NCBI RefSeq assembly: GCF_030283145.1
Contig: NZ_JASNWE010000004.1
Span: 985,704-1,049,703, forward strand
DNA from: Actinomadura xylanilytica
GTDB taxonomy: Bacteria > Actinomycetota > Actinomycetes > Streptosporangiales > Streptosporangiaceae
Direction of reading: 5' to 3'
Length of the DNA stretch: 64,000 nucleotides
In this document: positions 33,649-42,472 of the stretch, piece after piece
Layout: every line of letters begins with the position of its first letter
Numbering within the stretch: position 1 is the stretch's first letter
The notes under the pieces: model-generated
The model's input: only the letters and a program-made list of their open reading frames with translations
The model's database searches: none
Told to the model about the DNA's origin: nothing
Program-made: the position numbers and the translations under genes

Positions 33649-34644
33649 CTAGCCCCTCCCCTCCGCGGACGCGTGCTCGGCGAGCGGTCCGCCCTGCCCG
33701 GGGGCGGGGCCGGGCCCGCCGCCGGTCGCCGGACCGGTGCCCTGCGGTACGGCCCGCGGGACGGGCGGCAGCTCGCCGCGCACCGGGTCGAGGGACGCGC
33801 CGCCGAGCCGCCGCACCAGCTCGCCGGCGACCTCGCGGGCCGACCGGATCAGCAGCGACCGGTCGAGCCGCCCGCCCCACTGGCCGGACAGGAGCGCGGC
33901 ACCCTTGGGGTCGAGCGCCAGCCCGCCGAGCACCGTCACCGGCGGCGCGGCCGGGCCGCCGGCCGGGGCCGGGCCCGCGTCGGCCGGCGGGACGCGCTGC
34001 CGGGTGCCGGCGATGATGCGGTCGACCTCGGCGATCGAGGCGCGGAAGTCGCGCGGATCGGCGAGCACGATGATGCCGACGGGCGGCCCGCCGCGCAGCT
34101 CCTCGGTCAGCGCGGCGACGCGTTCGCGCAGGTGGGCGACCTGCTCCAGGGTGGCCCTGGTGAACAGCACGACCTGGTCGGCCTCGCGCATCAGGTCGGT
34201 CAGCGGGGTGCCGGCGCCGAGCCGGCCGCAGTCGGCGATCACGTCGACCGGGGTGAGCCCGGCGAACGCGCGGCCGAGCGGCCCCCACAGCCAGGTCATC
34301 GCCTGCGCCTGCTCGGCGTTGGTGATGCCGACCAGCACGTCGAGCCCGCCGACGAGCCGCTGGCAGTGCTCGGCGACCTGGTCGGGACGGAGCCCGCGGC
34401 GGGCGGTGGCGGCCAGGCTGAGTAGGCCGCGCGAGGGGTTGAGCATGCCGCCGTCCCGGCTGCCCGCGCCCTTGCCGCCCTTGGGGTCGGACTCGGCCGC
34501 GGCGGGCAGCCGGTAGACCAGGTCGCCGCCCGCCTGGTCGCATTCGGCGACGAGCACCGGCCGGGGCCACACCGCGCCGAGGGCCACAGCGGCGGTGGTG
34601 ACGCCCGGCGCTCCCTTGTCGGCCGCGAGCGCGATCAGTGCCAC
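33649..34644 (-). CDS. TadZ/CpaE-like MinD-family protein with altered P loop
   Basis: This 331-residue protein has the fold order of a MinD/ParA ATPase: deviant Walker A region ADKGAPGVTTAAVALG at residue 8, VLVAECDQAGGDL and VDVIADCGRLGAGTP. TadZ proteins localise the Tad machine to the pole or envelope. The canonical KGGxGKTT has become KGAPGVTT: the first (signature) Lys is kept but the P-loop Lys is Val, so ATP hydrolysis may be lost. The C-terminal ~60 residues are Pro/Gly-rich. GTG 34644 is 2 nt after the CpaB-like gene. Confidence 0.8.
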   Translation of the reverse strand: MALIALAADKGAPGVTTAAVALGAVWPRPVLVAECDQAGGDLVYRLPAAAESDPKGGKGAGSRDGGMLNPSRGLLSLAATARRGLRPDQVAEHCQRLVGGLDVLVGITNAEQAQAMTWLWGPLGRAFAGLTPVDVIADCGRLGAGTPLTDLMREADQVVLFTRATLEQVAHLRERVAALTEELRGGPPVGIIVLADPRDFRASIAEVDRIIAGTRQRVPPADAGPAPAGGPAAPPVTVLGGLALDPKGAALLSGQWGGRLDRSLLIRSAREVAGELVRRLGGASLDPVRGELPPVPRAVPQGTGPATGGGPGPAPGQGGPLAEHASAEGRG

Positions 34645-34646
34645 GG

Positions 34647-35564
34647 TCAGTTCCCGCCTGTGCTCGGTGACCTCGGGGCATGCGGGGCGCCGGCGCCCTG
34701 GGGGCCTCCCGTCGCGGGGTTCTGCGTCCCGCCCGGTCCCTGCGTCCCGGTGGGCGGCTGCGTTCCGCCGGGGGTCTCGGGCGTGCCGGTGTCGGGGGTC
34801 TTCTTGGCGGGCCGGTCCGGCGCCGCCGCCGGCTCCTCGAGCTTAGTGCCCTCGGGGATCAGCGCGACCGCGACCGCGCCCGCCGAGGCCGCCTGGGTGA
34901 GCAGCGGCGCCTCGTCCGGCGGGACGGCGACGTCGACGGTGATCGCGTCGCTGCGCAGCCGGTCGCCACCGCCACCGCCCACGCCGATCACGATCGCCTC
35001 CTTCGACAGCACGGTGCCGGCCCGGGGGCCGCCGCCGTTGCCGCCGCCGACCGCGTACAGGCTGACCCGCTTGCCGGTCTCCAGGCCGCGGGCGGGGATC
35101 TGGCCGGGCTTGAGCGCGAGCCCGACGACGACGCGGCCCTTGGCGGCGTCGTCGGCGCGGCTGACCATCGCGTTGGTGAGCAGCGCGCCCTTCACCAGCG
35201 GGACGGCCGAGTAGTAGCGCGCCACGTTCTGCCGCTCGGACCAGTTGATGTACTCGATGCCGGTGTCGCCGACCTGCACCTCCTGGAGGGCGCCCGGCGG
35301 GATCCGCTGGCCGGCCGCGACCGGCTGGGCGATCCGGATCGCCGACACCCGCTGCCCGCTGGCCATCACCAGGTAGGCGCTGGCGAGCGCGCCGCCGAGG
35401 ATGAGGAGCACGGCCAGCGCGGCGAGGGCCGGCTTGCGTTCGCGCGGCGCCGACGGGAGCCGCTGCCCGCCGGAGGTGCCGAGGCCCGAACGGCCGAGCC
35501 CCCCGGGACCACCCTGGGCGGTGCCCTGCGGGGTGGCCGCGACGGTCGACTGGTTGGACTTCAT
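34647..35564 (-). CDS. CpaB/RcpC-like SAF-domain pilus protein
   Basis: This 305-residue protein is the first gene of the Tad operon. After a Gly-rich cytosolic leader comes one membrane segment (ALAALAVLLILGGALASAYLV, near residues 45-65). An SAF domain (IAQPVAAGQRIPPGAL, LVKGALLTNAMV) and a beta-rich region ending in a Pro/Gly/Thr-rich tail follow. CpaB/RcpC proteins act at the outer face of the Tad channel. Start is ATG 35564; GTG 35576, closer to an AAGGAG, is also possible. The operon runs from here through the LysM-BTAD gene. Confidence 0.78.
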   Translation of the reverse strand: MKSNQSTVAATPQGTAQGGPGGLGRSGLGTSGGQRLPSAPRERKPALAALAVLLILGGALASAYLVMASGQRVSAIRIAQPVAAGQRIPPGALQEVQVGDTGIEYINWSERQNVARYYSAVPLVKGALLTNAMVSRADDAAKGRVVVGLALKPGQIPARGLETGKRVSLYAVGGGNGGGPRAGTVLSKEAIVIGVGGGGGDRLRSDAITVDVAVPPDEAPLLTQAASAGAVAVALIPEGTKLEEPAAAPDRPAKKTPDTGTPETPGGTQPPTGTQGPGGTQNPATGGPQGAGAPHAPRSPSTGGN

Positions 35565-35885
35565 CGGCTGGTCCACGACTCCTTCCCGCCTCGGGAGACC
35601 CCGCACCACGAGATCTCCGCACCATCAAGCGATCCATGCTCGCGGGATTGACAAGGTCACGTCAATGGATTCGGAGAGGTGAAGCCGTCCCGTGACTCCA
35701 CGTACCAGGATGACCAGTCAATTCGGTGATCACTTCGATGCTTACCATCAGTCACCGCGGGCACTGACTCCGATCCGCCGGATCCGGGCCGGCCGGGATT
35801 ACTAAGCTGGCGCGAGCGGCGGCGCCGCCGGCGAGTCCCCGGACCGCGGGCGCCGGCGACCGGGACGCACCCCTGGAGGGCTTGA
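35565..35885. promoter_or_regulatory. divergent control region between the Tad operon and the type VII ATPase gene
   Basis: About 320 bp without a gene, somewhat less GC-rich than its surroundings around 35640-35760. It must hold the promoters for both the leftward pilus operon and the rightward ATPase gene. A TAAGCT hexamer at 35803-35808 is a possible -10 for the rightward gene. I see no clear operator. Confidence 0.4.
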
Positions 35886-38800
35886 ATGCGGATCTCGTTC
35901 ACGGCACTGACCGGCCAGGGGCCCCGCGACGTGGTGATCAACATCGATTCCGAAGCGACCGTCGACGGGGTCGCCCAGTCGCTTTTCGCGGCATTGGACG
36001 GAAAAGGCTCGGCGAAACGCGCGGCGACCGTTCCGGTTCCGCGCTTTTCGAAGGATTCCCTGCCCCGTGACGGACGTGCCGGAATCGCGCCGCGGCCGGC
36101 CCGGCGGGCGCTCTGGCTGGACGGCCGGATGCTCGACCCGCAGGCGCTGGCGGTCAAGGAACTGCGCGACGGCGCGGTCGTCGCCGTCGAGCAGCGGGCC
36201 GCCGCGGCGACCGCGCTCGCCGAGCCGACCGGGCTGGTGGAGGTCCGGGTGGTGAGCGGCCCCGCCGCGGGCCCGGTGCACCGGCTCGGCCTCGGCGCGA
36301 CCACGCTCGGCTCCGGACCCGACGTGGACGTCACGCTCAGTGACCCGGCCGTGCCCGCCCGGTCGCTGCGGATCACCGTGGAACCCGACGGCGTGAAGGT
36401 CGAGGCGTCCGCGCTGACGATCGACTCCCCCACCGGCAGGGCGTCCCTGGACGGGGAGCCGCTGACGGCGAAGGCCGACTGGCCTCTCGGGGGGCTGGTG
36501 GCGGTCGGCGGCAGCGTCCTGGCCCTGGCGCGCAGCACCGCCCCCGATACCCACCTGGAGCCATTGCCCGAGGGCGGCCTGGCGTTCAACCGGCCGCCGC
36601 GGCTGAGCCCGCCGCACCGGTCCCGGCGGCTGGAGGTGCCCAAGCGGCCGGTCCGCGACCCCAAGGAGCGGCTGCGGCTGTTCGGGGCGCTGCTGTTCTC
36701 GGCGTTCGGGCTGGTCATGGCGTTCGGGCTGGGCCAGTGGTGGTGGGCGCTGTTCGCGCTGGCGTGGCCGATCATGACGGTCGGCGAGTGGGTCGGCGAC
36801 CGGATGCACGGCCGCAAGTCGTACAAGAAGGCCCTCAAGGACTACCAGCGCGCGACCGCCGAGTTCGGCGGCCGGCTCGACCGGCTGCGCCGCGAGGACC
36901 AGGACGAGCGGCGCGCGCTGCATCCCGACCCGGCCGAGGTGCTGCTCACCGCGACCGGGCCGCGGCGGCGGCTGTGGGAGCGGCGGCTCACCGATCCCGA
37001 CGTCCTGCACCTGCGGCTCGGCCTCGCCGACCTGCCCGCCCGCATCGAGCTGGCCGGGAACGACGGCGACGGCGCGGCCGGACGGGGCGGCGGCGCCGAG
37101 CGCGGCGGCGCCGGGCCGATCGAGATCCCGCGGGCGCGGCAGGTGCCGGTGGCGCTGCCGCTGCCCGAACTCGGGGTGATCGGGCTGACCGGCCCGCGGC
37201 CCGCCTCGCGCGGGCTGGCCCGCTGGCTGGTCGCGCAGGCCGCGGCCCTGCACAGCCCGCGCGACCTCGCGATCGTGGTGCTGTCGGCGGACCCGGAGGC
37301 CGGGGAGGCGTGGAACTGGGTGCGCTGGCTGCCGCACTGCGCGCCGCGCGAGGGCGAGGAGTGCACGGCGCTGGTCGGCACCGACCCCGAGTCGGTCGCG
37401 CACCGCGTCACCGAACTGGCCATCCGCGTCACCGAACGGCGCCGCGCCGCGCAGGCCACGGCGTCGCTGTTCGGGCAGGCCAAGCCCGCCGAGTCCGTCC
37501 CGTACAACATCCTGGTCGTGCTCGACGGGGCGCGGGCGCTGCGCCGCGTCCCGGGCATGCCGATGCTGCTCTCGCGCGGCGCCGAGTACGGGCTGTACGC
37601 CATCTGCGTGGACGACGAGGAGCGCCTCCTGCCCGAGGAGTGCAGCGCCGTCGCCGCGTGGGACCCCGAGCGTCCCGAGTCGGTGCTGCTGCGCGGCCAG
37701 GGCCTCGACGTGGTCGGCCCCGTCCTCGCCGACCAGGTCTCCCCGGCGTGGACCGACCGGGTGGCGCGGTCGCTGGCCCCCGTCCGGGACGTGTCGCGCG
37801 AGGACGCCGAGGACGCGATCCCCGCCGACGTGCGGCTGCTCGACCTGCTCGACATGCCCGACCCCACCGCCGAGCACGTCCTGCGCTCCTGGACGCTGAC
37901 CGGCGGGCGCACCACCCGCGTCCCCATCGGCCTCGGCACCGGCTCGGCCCAGGCGCGGTCCTCGGGACGCCCGGCCGCCCGGCCGGGCGGCGGTCCGTCG
38001 CTCGGCGCGTTCCAGCCGTACGAGGTCGATCTCCGCACGGACGGCCCGCACGGGCTCATCGCGGGCACGACCGGCGCGGGCAAGTCCGAGCTGTTGCAGA
38101 CCCTCATCGCGTCCCTCGCCGTCGCCAACCGGCCGGACGAGATGACGTTCGTGCTCATCGACTACAAGGGCGGCGCGGCGTTCAAGGACTGCGCGCGGCT
38201 CCCGCACACCGTCGGCATGGTCACCGACCTCGACGGGCACGCGACCGAACGCGCGCTGGAGTCCCTGGCGGCCGAGCTGCGGCGGCGCGAGGAGATCCTC
38301 CTGGACGCCGGCGCCAAGGACATCGACGACTACGACGACCTCAAGGCGCAGCCCGACCGGGCCCCTGGCGAGCAGGCCCCCGGCGGGCCGGGCGGGCTGC
38401 CGCCGATGCCGCGGCTGGTGCTGGTCATCGACGAGTTCGCGGCGATGGTCACCGAGCTGCCCGACTTCGTCACCGGCCTGGTCGACATCGGGCGGCGCGG
38501 GCGGTCGCTCGGCGTCCACCTGATCCTGGCCACGCAGCGTCCGGCCGGGGTGGTGACCGGCGACATCCGCGCCAACACCAACCTGCGGATCGCGCTGCGC
38601 GTCACCGACCCGGACGAGTCGACCGACGTGCTCGACTCCCCCGAGGCCGCGCAGATCTCCAAGTCGACGCCGGGGCGGTGCTACGTACGGTCCGGGGTGT
38701 CGTCGGTGCACGCCGTCCAGTCCGCGCGGATCGGCGGGCGGCGGCCGGGCGGCGGCGCCGCGGGCTCCCCGGCGGCGGCCGTCCGGCCGGTGCCCTGGCA

Positions 38801-40574
38801 GGGCCTCGGCCGCCCGCTGCCCGTCTCCCGGGACGCGGGCGAGGGGGCCGCCGACGACTCCACCATGGTCACCGACCTGGCCGTGCTGGTGCAGGCGATC
38901 GGCGAGGCCGCGCGCCGCGCCGGCATCGCCCGGCAGCCGTCGCCGTGGCTCAACCCGCTGCCCGAGCAGGTCCGGCTGACGCCGCGCGCCGCGGCCGGCG
39001 GCTCGGTGGTGGACGTGCCGCCGATCGCGTTCGGCATCACCGACCTCCCGGCCGTCCAGTCGCGCGAGCCGCTCCGGCTCGACCTCGCCAAGGGCGGGCA
39101 CCTGTACCTCGCCGGGGCGGCCCAGTCGGGCCGCTCCACCGCGCTGCGCACCATCGCCGGATCGGTCGCCGGGGCCTGCTCCCCCTACGACGCGCACCTC
39201 TACGCGATCGACTGCGGCGCGAACGCGCTGCTGCCGCTCGTGTCGCTGCCGCACTGCGGCGCGGTCGTCACCCGCGACCAGCTCGACCGCTGCGAGCGGC
39301 TACTCACCGCGCTGCTGGCCGAGGTGGCGCGGCGCCAGCAGCTTCTCGCCGAGGCGGGCTTCTCGTCGCTCGCCGAGCAGCGCGCGGCCGTCGCCGCGAC
39401 CGACCGGCTCCCCTGGATGATCCTCCTGCTCGACCGCTGGGAGGGGTTCCTCGCCGCGTTCGAGAACTACGACTACGGCCGCCTCGTCGACCAGGCCCTC
39501 CGGCTGCTCCGCGAGGGCTCCGCCGTGGGGCTGCGCGCGGTGTTCACCGGCGACCGGTCCGGGCTCGGCGGGCAGGTCTCGACCGTGTTCGACCGGCGTC
39601 TCATCCTGCGGATGGGCGACCCCAACGACTACGGCTACGCGGGTCTCCAGGAGAAGCAGGTGCCCGCCGCGATGCCGCCGGGACGCGCTCTGGAGGCCGT
39701 CGCCCCAGGCGTGCCGCTACGCGAATCGCAGATCGGCCTACTGGGCGACGACCCGTCCGGTACCGCCCAGGTCTCCGCCCTCCAGGAGATCGCGCGCGCC
39801 TGCGTCACCCGCTACGGACGGCTCCCGCGCAGGCAGCGTCCCCTGCACGTGGACGAGCTGCCCGTACGCGTCACCTATCGCGAGGCGATGGCGCTCGACC
39901 CGGAGTTCCTCCCGCCGTCCGCCCTCTGGACGCTCGTCGGCGTCGGCGGCGACACGCTCGCGCCGGTGGGCGTCGACCTGCTGAACGAAGGGCCGGGCTT
40001 CGCCGTGGCGGGGCCGCCGCGCTCGGGCCGCTCCACCACGCTGCGCACGATCGTGCACTCGCTGCTCGATCCGGCGGTCGGCGGCGGGCTGGTCCCCGTC
40101 GTGCTGGTCACCCCGCGCCGCTCGCCGCTGCGGCTGCTGTCGGGACGGCCCGGCGTGCTCGGCCTGCTGACCGCCGACTCCGAGCCGGACGACCTGGTGG
40201 CGGCGATCGGCGACGAGCACCGGTACGCCGTCGTGGTCGACGACGCCGAACTGCTCGACGAGACCGACCTCGACGACGCCCTCCGCGACGTGCTGCGCAC
40301 CGCCCGCGACGGCGAGCACGCGCTGGTCATCGGCGGGACGACCGAGGACCTCGGCCGCGGCTACCGCGGGTTCCTGGCCGACACGCGCCGCTCCCGCTCG
40401 GGAGTGCTGCTGTCGATCGACTCCCCCGACGACGGCGAGATGTTCGGCCTGCGGCTCCCGCGCAACGCCCCGCTCGGCGGCCCGACCGGCCGCGGGCTCC
40501 TGGTCGCGCTGGGCGCCACCACCCAGATCCAGGTCGCGCTCCCCCCGCCCGTCAGCGGCGACCGACCGGAATGA
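35886..40574 (+). CDS. FHA-FtsK/SpoIIIE type VII secretion ATPase (EssC/EccC-like)
   Basis: This 1562-residue membrane ATPase probably drives export of WXG100 substrates. Order: N-terminal ubiquitin-like/FHA region (FHA about 115-215: GLGATTLGSGPDVDVTLSDP), two membrane segments near 262-303, then three FtsK-like domains. The first is canonical (Walker A GTTGAGKSELLQ near 728, Walker B LVLVIDEFAAM). The second (GAAQSGRSTALR near 1076) and third (GPPRSGRSTTLR near 1373) carry Arg in place of the P-loop Lys, as in many EccC/EssC proteins. FHA fused to FtsK in one chain is the Firmicutes EssC plan. ATG 35886 has GGAGGG 7 nt upstream. A WXG100 gene lies 1.2 kb away; EccB, EccD and EccE are absent from the window. 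Confidence 0.92.
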   Translation: MRISFTALTGQGPRDVVINIDSEATVDGVAQSLFAALDGKGSAKRAATVPVPRFSKDSLPRDGRAGIAPRPARRALWLDGRMLDPQALAVKELRDGAVVAVEQRAAAATALAEPTGLVEVRVVSGPAAGPVHRLGLGATTLGSGPDVDVTLSDPAVPARSLRITVEPDGVKVEASALTIDSPTGRASLDGEPLTAKADWPLGGLVAVGGSVLALARSTAPDTHLEPLPEGGLAFNRPPRLSPPHRSRRLEVPKRPVRDPKERLRLFGALLFSAFGLVMAFGLGQWWWALFALAWPIMTVGEWVGDRMHGRKSYKKALKDYQRATAEFGGRLDRLRREDQDERRALHPDPAEVLLTATGPRRRLWERRLTDPDVLHLRLGLADLPARIELAGNDGDGAAGRGGGAERGGAGPIEIPRARQVPVALPLPELGVIGLTGPRPASRGLARWLVAQAAALHSPRDLAIVVLSADPEAGEAWNWVRWLPHCAPREGEECTALVGTDPESVAHRVTELAIRVTERRRAAQATASLFGQAKPAESVPYNILVVLDGARALRRVPGMPMLLSRGAEYGLYAICVDDEERLLPEECSAVAAWDPERPESVLLRGQGLDVVGPVLADQVSPAWTDRVARSLAPVRDVSREDAEDAIPADVRLLDLLDMPDPTAEHVLRSWTLTGGRTTRVPIGLGTGSAQARSSGRPAARPGGGPSLGAFQPYEVDLRTDGPHGLIAGTTGAGKSELLQTLIASLAVANRPDEMTFVLIDYKGGAAFKDCARLPHTVGMVTDLDGHATERALESLAAELRRREEILLDAGAKDIDDYDDLKAQPDRAPGEQAPGGPGGLPPMPRLVLVIDEFAAMVTELPDFVTGLVDIGRRGRSLGVHLILATQRPAGVVTGDIRANTNLRIALRVTDPDESTDVLDSPEAAQISKSTPGRCYVRSGVSSVHAVQSARIGGRRPGGGAAGSPAAAVRPVPWQGLGRPLPVSRDAGEGAADDSTMVTDLAVLVQAIGEAARRAGIARQPSPWLNPLPEQVRLTPRAAAGGSVVDVPPIAFGITDLPAVQSREPLRLDLAKGGHLYLAGAAQSGRSTALRTIAGSVAGACSPYDAHLYAIDCGANALLPLVSLPHCGAVVTRDQLDRCERLLTALLAEVARRQQLLAEAGFSSLAEQRAAVAATDRLPWMILLLDRWEGFLAAFENYDYGRLVDQALRLLREGSAVGLRAVFTGDRSGLGGQVSTVFDRRLILRMGDPNDYGYAGLQEKQVPAAMPPGRALEAVAPGVPLRESQIGLLGDDPSGTAQVSALQEIARACVTRYGRLPRRQRPLHVDELPVRVTYREAMALDPEFLPPSALWTLVGVGGDTLAPVGVDLLNEGPGFAVAGPPRSGRSTTLRTIVHSLLDPAVGGGLVPVVLVTPRRSPLRLLSGRPGVLGLLTADSEPDDLVAAIGDEHRYAVVVDDAELLDETDLDDALRDVLRTARDGEHALVIGGTTEDLGRGYRGFLADTRRSRSGVLLSIDSPDDGEMFGLRLPRNAPLGGPTGRGLLVALGATTQIQVALPPPVSGDRPE

Positions 40575-40582
40575 TCACGGGA

Positions 40583-40621
40583 CGGGCGGACGGGCGGGGC
40601 GGCGCCCGGCCCGTCCGCCCG
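40583..40621 (+). terminator. terminator after the type VII ATPase gene
   Basis: A perfect 12-bp stem (GGGCGGACGGGC at 40584-40595 with GCCCGTCCGCCC at 40609-40620, plus one flanking C-G pair) with a 13-nt loop, 9 nt after the stop codon. Confidence 0.65.
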
Positions 40622-41048
40622 GTGCCCGCGGGGCCCTGCCAGGCGGTACCCGGTGCCGTCCGGCGCCGTCCGAGACCGTCCGGCAGCTCCGCGCGAATCC
40701 GCCGACAATGGCCGGCCGCGGCATTTCCGAGCGCCCGGTTCCGCACCGCCTGGCCATCGCGCATTTATGCTCTCGGCGTCATTTGTGCGCGTCCGGCGGA
40801 CTCAGATGGGCATCCTCCGATTGGGGTTTCCGACGCTCCGCGCCCTCCAGCCGCCCCCGCTCTGATCAGCACGGACGCCCTTCTTAGATGATCATGCTGG
40901 GCCGGGCCGCGCCCATGCCGGCCCGGCCCGAGGGCGCATACCGGGGATTGGCGGGATGCCGCCGGCGGCGGGCCTTCACCCGAACGGCCCGGCCACTTCG
41001 AATTGATCGATAGCCTGTTCGTCTTCAACCCGAAGGGCGGGATCGGCT
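40622..41048. other. intergenic region without a recognised gene
   Basis: This 427-bp stretch has only short, Arg/Pro-rich frames that look like GC-biased noise. A TAGCCT hexamer at 41011-41016 and the weak purine stretch before 41049 are the only candidate signals, probably serving the next gene. Confidence 0.4.
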
Positions 41049-41639
41049 ATGGCGGCCTTCTGGCCTCGCACCCGGCGCCTGGTGCTGCGCGACCGGTTCG
41101 CCGAGAAGAGGATCGGCGACCTCGGCGCGGAGCTCGGCTGGCCGCGACGCGAGGAGTACCCCGCCGACCCCGAGGAGGGCACCGACCACCAGGTGGTCTG
41201 GTCGGTGGCGCCGATGCTGTCGCTGCACTACTTCGAGGACGAGATCTCGCGGCACAGCTACCTGGTGGTCGCCGGGGAGGACGCGGCGGCGGTGCGCGCC
41301 ACGGCCGGGCTGGTCGAGTCGCGGCTCGACATCTGGCGGCTGGACGAGCTGCTCGCCGAGGTCGACGCCGCACCCGGCCCCGAAGGGCTCGCGGCGGCGG
41401 TCGTCCGCGCCGGCCTCGGCTGCCCCGAGGAGTTCGACGAGCGCTTCTTCAGCCGGCTGCACGGCGCCCTGCGCCATGTGAACCCGCGAGTGCGCGAGCG
41501 GGCGCTGTGGGCGGTGTCGTACGTGCCGTGGCCGAGCTACCGGCCGCAGCTCTCGTTCATCCGCGAGAACGACGCCGAGGTGGATCTGCGCGGCACCGCG
41601 GGGATCCTGCTGGAGGCCCTGGACGAGATGGCCCTCTGA
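41049..41639 (+). CDS. conserved-looking protein of unknown function in the type VII locus
   Basis: This 196-residue soluble protein is acidic and aromatic-rich (DHQVVWSVAPMLSLHYFEDEISRHS, WAVSYVPWPSYRPQLSFIREND). It has no signal peptide or membrane segment. GC-rich third positions and good start context support a real gene. Location between the ATPase and the WXG100 gene suggests a link with type VII secretion, for example as an immunity or chaperone-like protein, but no motif proves this. Confidence 0.7.
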   Translation: MAAFWPRTRRLVLRDRFAEKRIGDLGAELGWPRREEYPADPEEGTDHQVVWSVAPMLSLHYFEDEISRHSYLVVAGEDAAAVRATAGLVESRLDIWRLDELLAEVDAAPGPEGLAAAVVRAGLGCPEEFDERFFSRLHGALRHVNPRVRERALWAVSYVPWPSYRPQLSFIRENDAEVDLRGTAGILLEALDEMAL

Positions 41640-41673
41640 CCCTCGCGCCCTTCCGCCCTCCGCGCCCGCCTCG

Positions 41674-41719
41674 CCGGACCGCCGCCCGCGCCCCCGGAGA
41701 GGGTGCGGCGGCGGGCCGG
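41674..41719. terminator. hairpin between convergent genes
   Basis: CCGGACCGCCGCCCGCGCCC pairs, with a small bulge, with GGGTGCGGCGGCGGGCCGG across a short loop. It sits between the unknown gene (+) and the WXG100 gene (-). Confidence 0.45.
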
Positions 41720-41783
41720 CCGGAGAGAAAGGCGCGGGCCCCGACCTCGGGGGGATGGGCCGGGACCCGCGGTCCGTGGAGGC

Positions 41784-42056
41784 TCAGCGCGTGGCGGCCT
41801 CGATGTTCTGCTGGGAGCGCTTGATGTCCTGCCCGCCCTGCTCCAGGGCGAGGGCCATCTTGTCGAAGGCGGTCTTGGCCTCGGCCCAGGCGCTGCGGAA
41901 CCGGTCGGCGCCCGGCCCCCACCAGACCTCGGTGCTGCCCACGGTGCGGCCGTTGAGGTCCTTGATCAGGGCATCGAGGTTCCGGGAGTGCTTGTTGAAC
42001 ATCCGGGACATGTCCTCGAGCGCACCGATGCTGGCGCCGCGCTTGTCACCGCTCAT
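41784..42056 (-). CDS. WXG100-family type VII secretion protein
   Basis: This 90-residue helical-hairpin protein has the WxG turn in EVWWGPGADRFRSAW near residue 47 and amphipathic helices on either side (ALEDMSRMFNKHSRNLDALI and AFDKMALALEQGGQDIKRSQ). It is the only WXG100 gene here, so it may form a homodimer rather than an EsxA/EsxB pair. The C-terminal YxxxD/E export motif is missing. ATG 42056 begins MSGDKRGAS, with GGAG just upstream. It is likely a substrate of the FHA-FtsK ATPase encoded nearby. Confidence 0.87.
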   Translation of the reverse strand: MSGDKRGASIGALEDMSRMFNKHSRNLDALIKDLNGRTVGSTEVWWGPGADRFRSAWAEAKTAFDKMALALEQGGQDIKRSQQNIEAATR

Positions 42057-42472
42057 TGCTCCGCACCTTTCGTCGCCGAACGTCTTCGGTCCTGCCGCAC
42101 ATCCGGGAATTGGCGACAGCCTACGCCCCACCGATCACAAGAATCCAGCCGAACAACGCGGAGGGTGTGCCGATGGGGGCACATTACCTCCGGCCCGGGC
42201 TGGCCGGAACCGGCCAGCACTTCCCGCGCCGATCAGTGCCCGGGCGCTCCCGCCGATCTCTACCGAATCCACTCCATGCTCTCTGACCTGCATCATTACT
42301 GAGCGTCAAGGAGACGGCGGAGTACCGTGACCGGATCATCGGACGGTGCCCGGCCGGCGCATTTTCCGCCGACCGAATGACCGTTCCCCATTCGGGAGAA
42401 AACACCTCGGCACGCGGACCGGCGCGGCAGGCGACCGGCGGGGGCGGAGCGGGCGGCGCCCGTCAGCGCCCG
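42057..42472. other. intergenic region with a perfect hairpin
   Basis: 416 bp with no credible gene. A palindromic hairpin (GCTGGCCGG at 42199-42207, CCGGCCAGC at 42210-42218) lies in the middle. TAGGCT (42118-42123, minus strand) is a possible -10 for the WXG100 gene with a leader of roughly 55 nt. Confidence 0.4.

Noticed and set aside
33649..34644. Calling the TadZ-like gene a broken gene
   Set aside because: The frame is intact, coupled to its neighbours and conserved around the altered P loop, so a functional non-hydrolysing protein is more likely than decay.
40653..40865. Possible small gene after the type VII ATPase
   Set aside because: No ribosome site, Arg/Pro-rich noise-like composition, and it starts inside the post-terminator region.
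36737..40891. Long second frame inside the type VII ATPase gene
   Set aside because: Arg/Pro/Ala-biased translation in frame +2 of a convincing gene; no motifs or start signals of its own.
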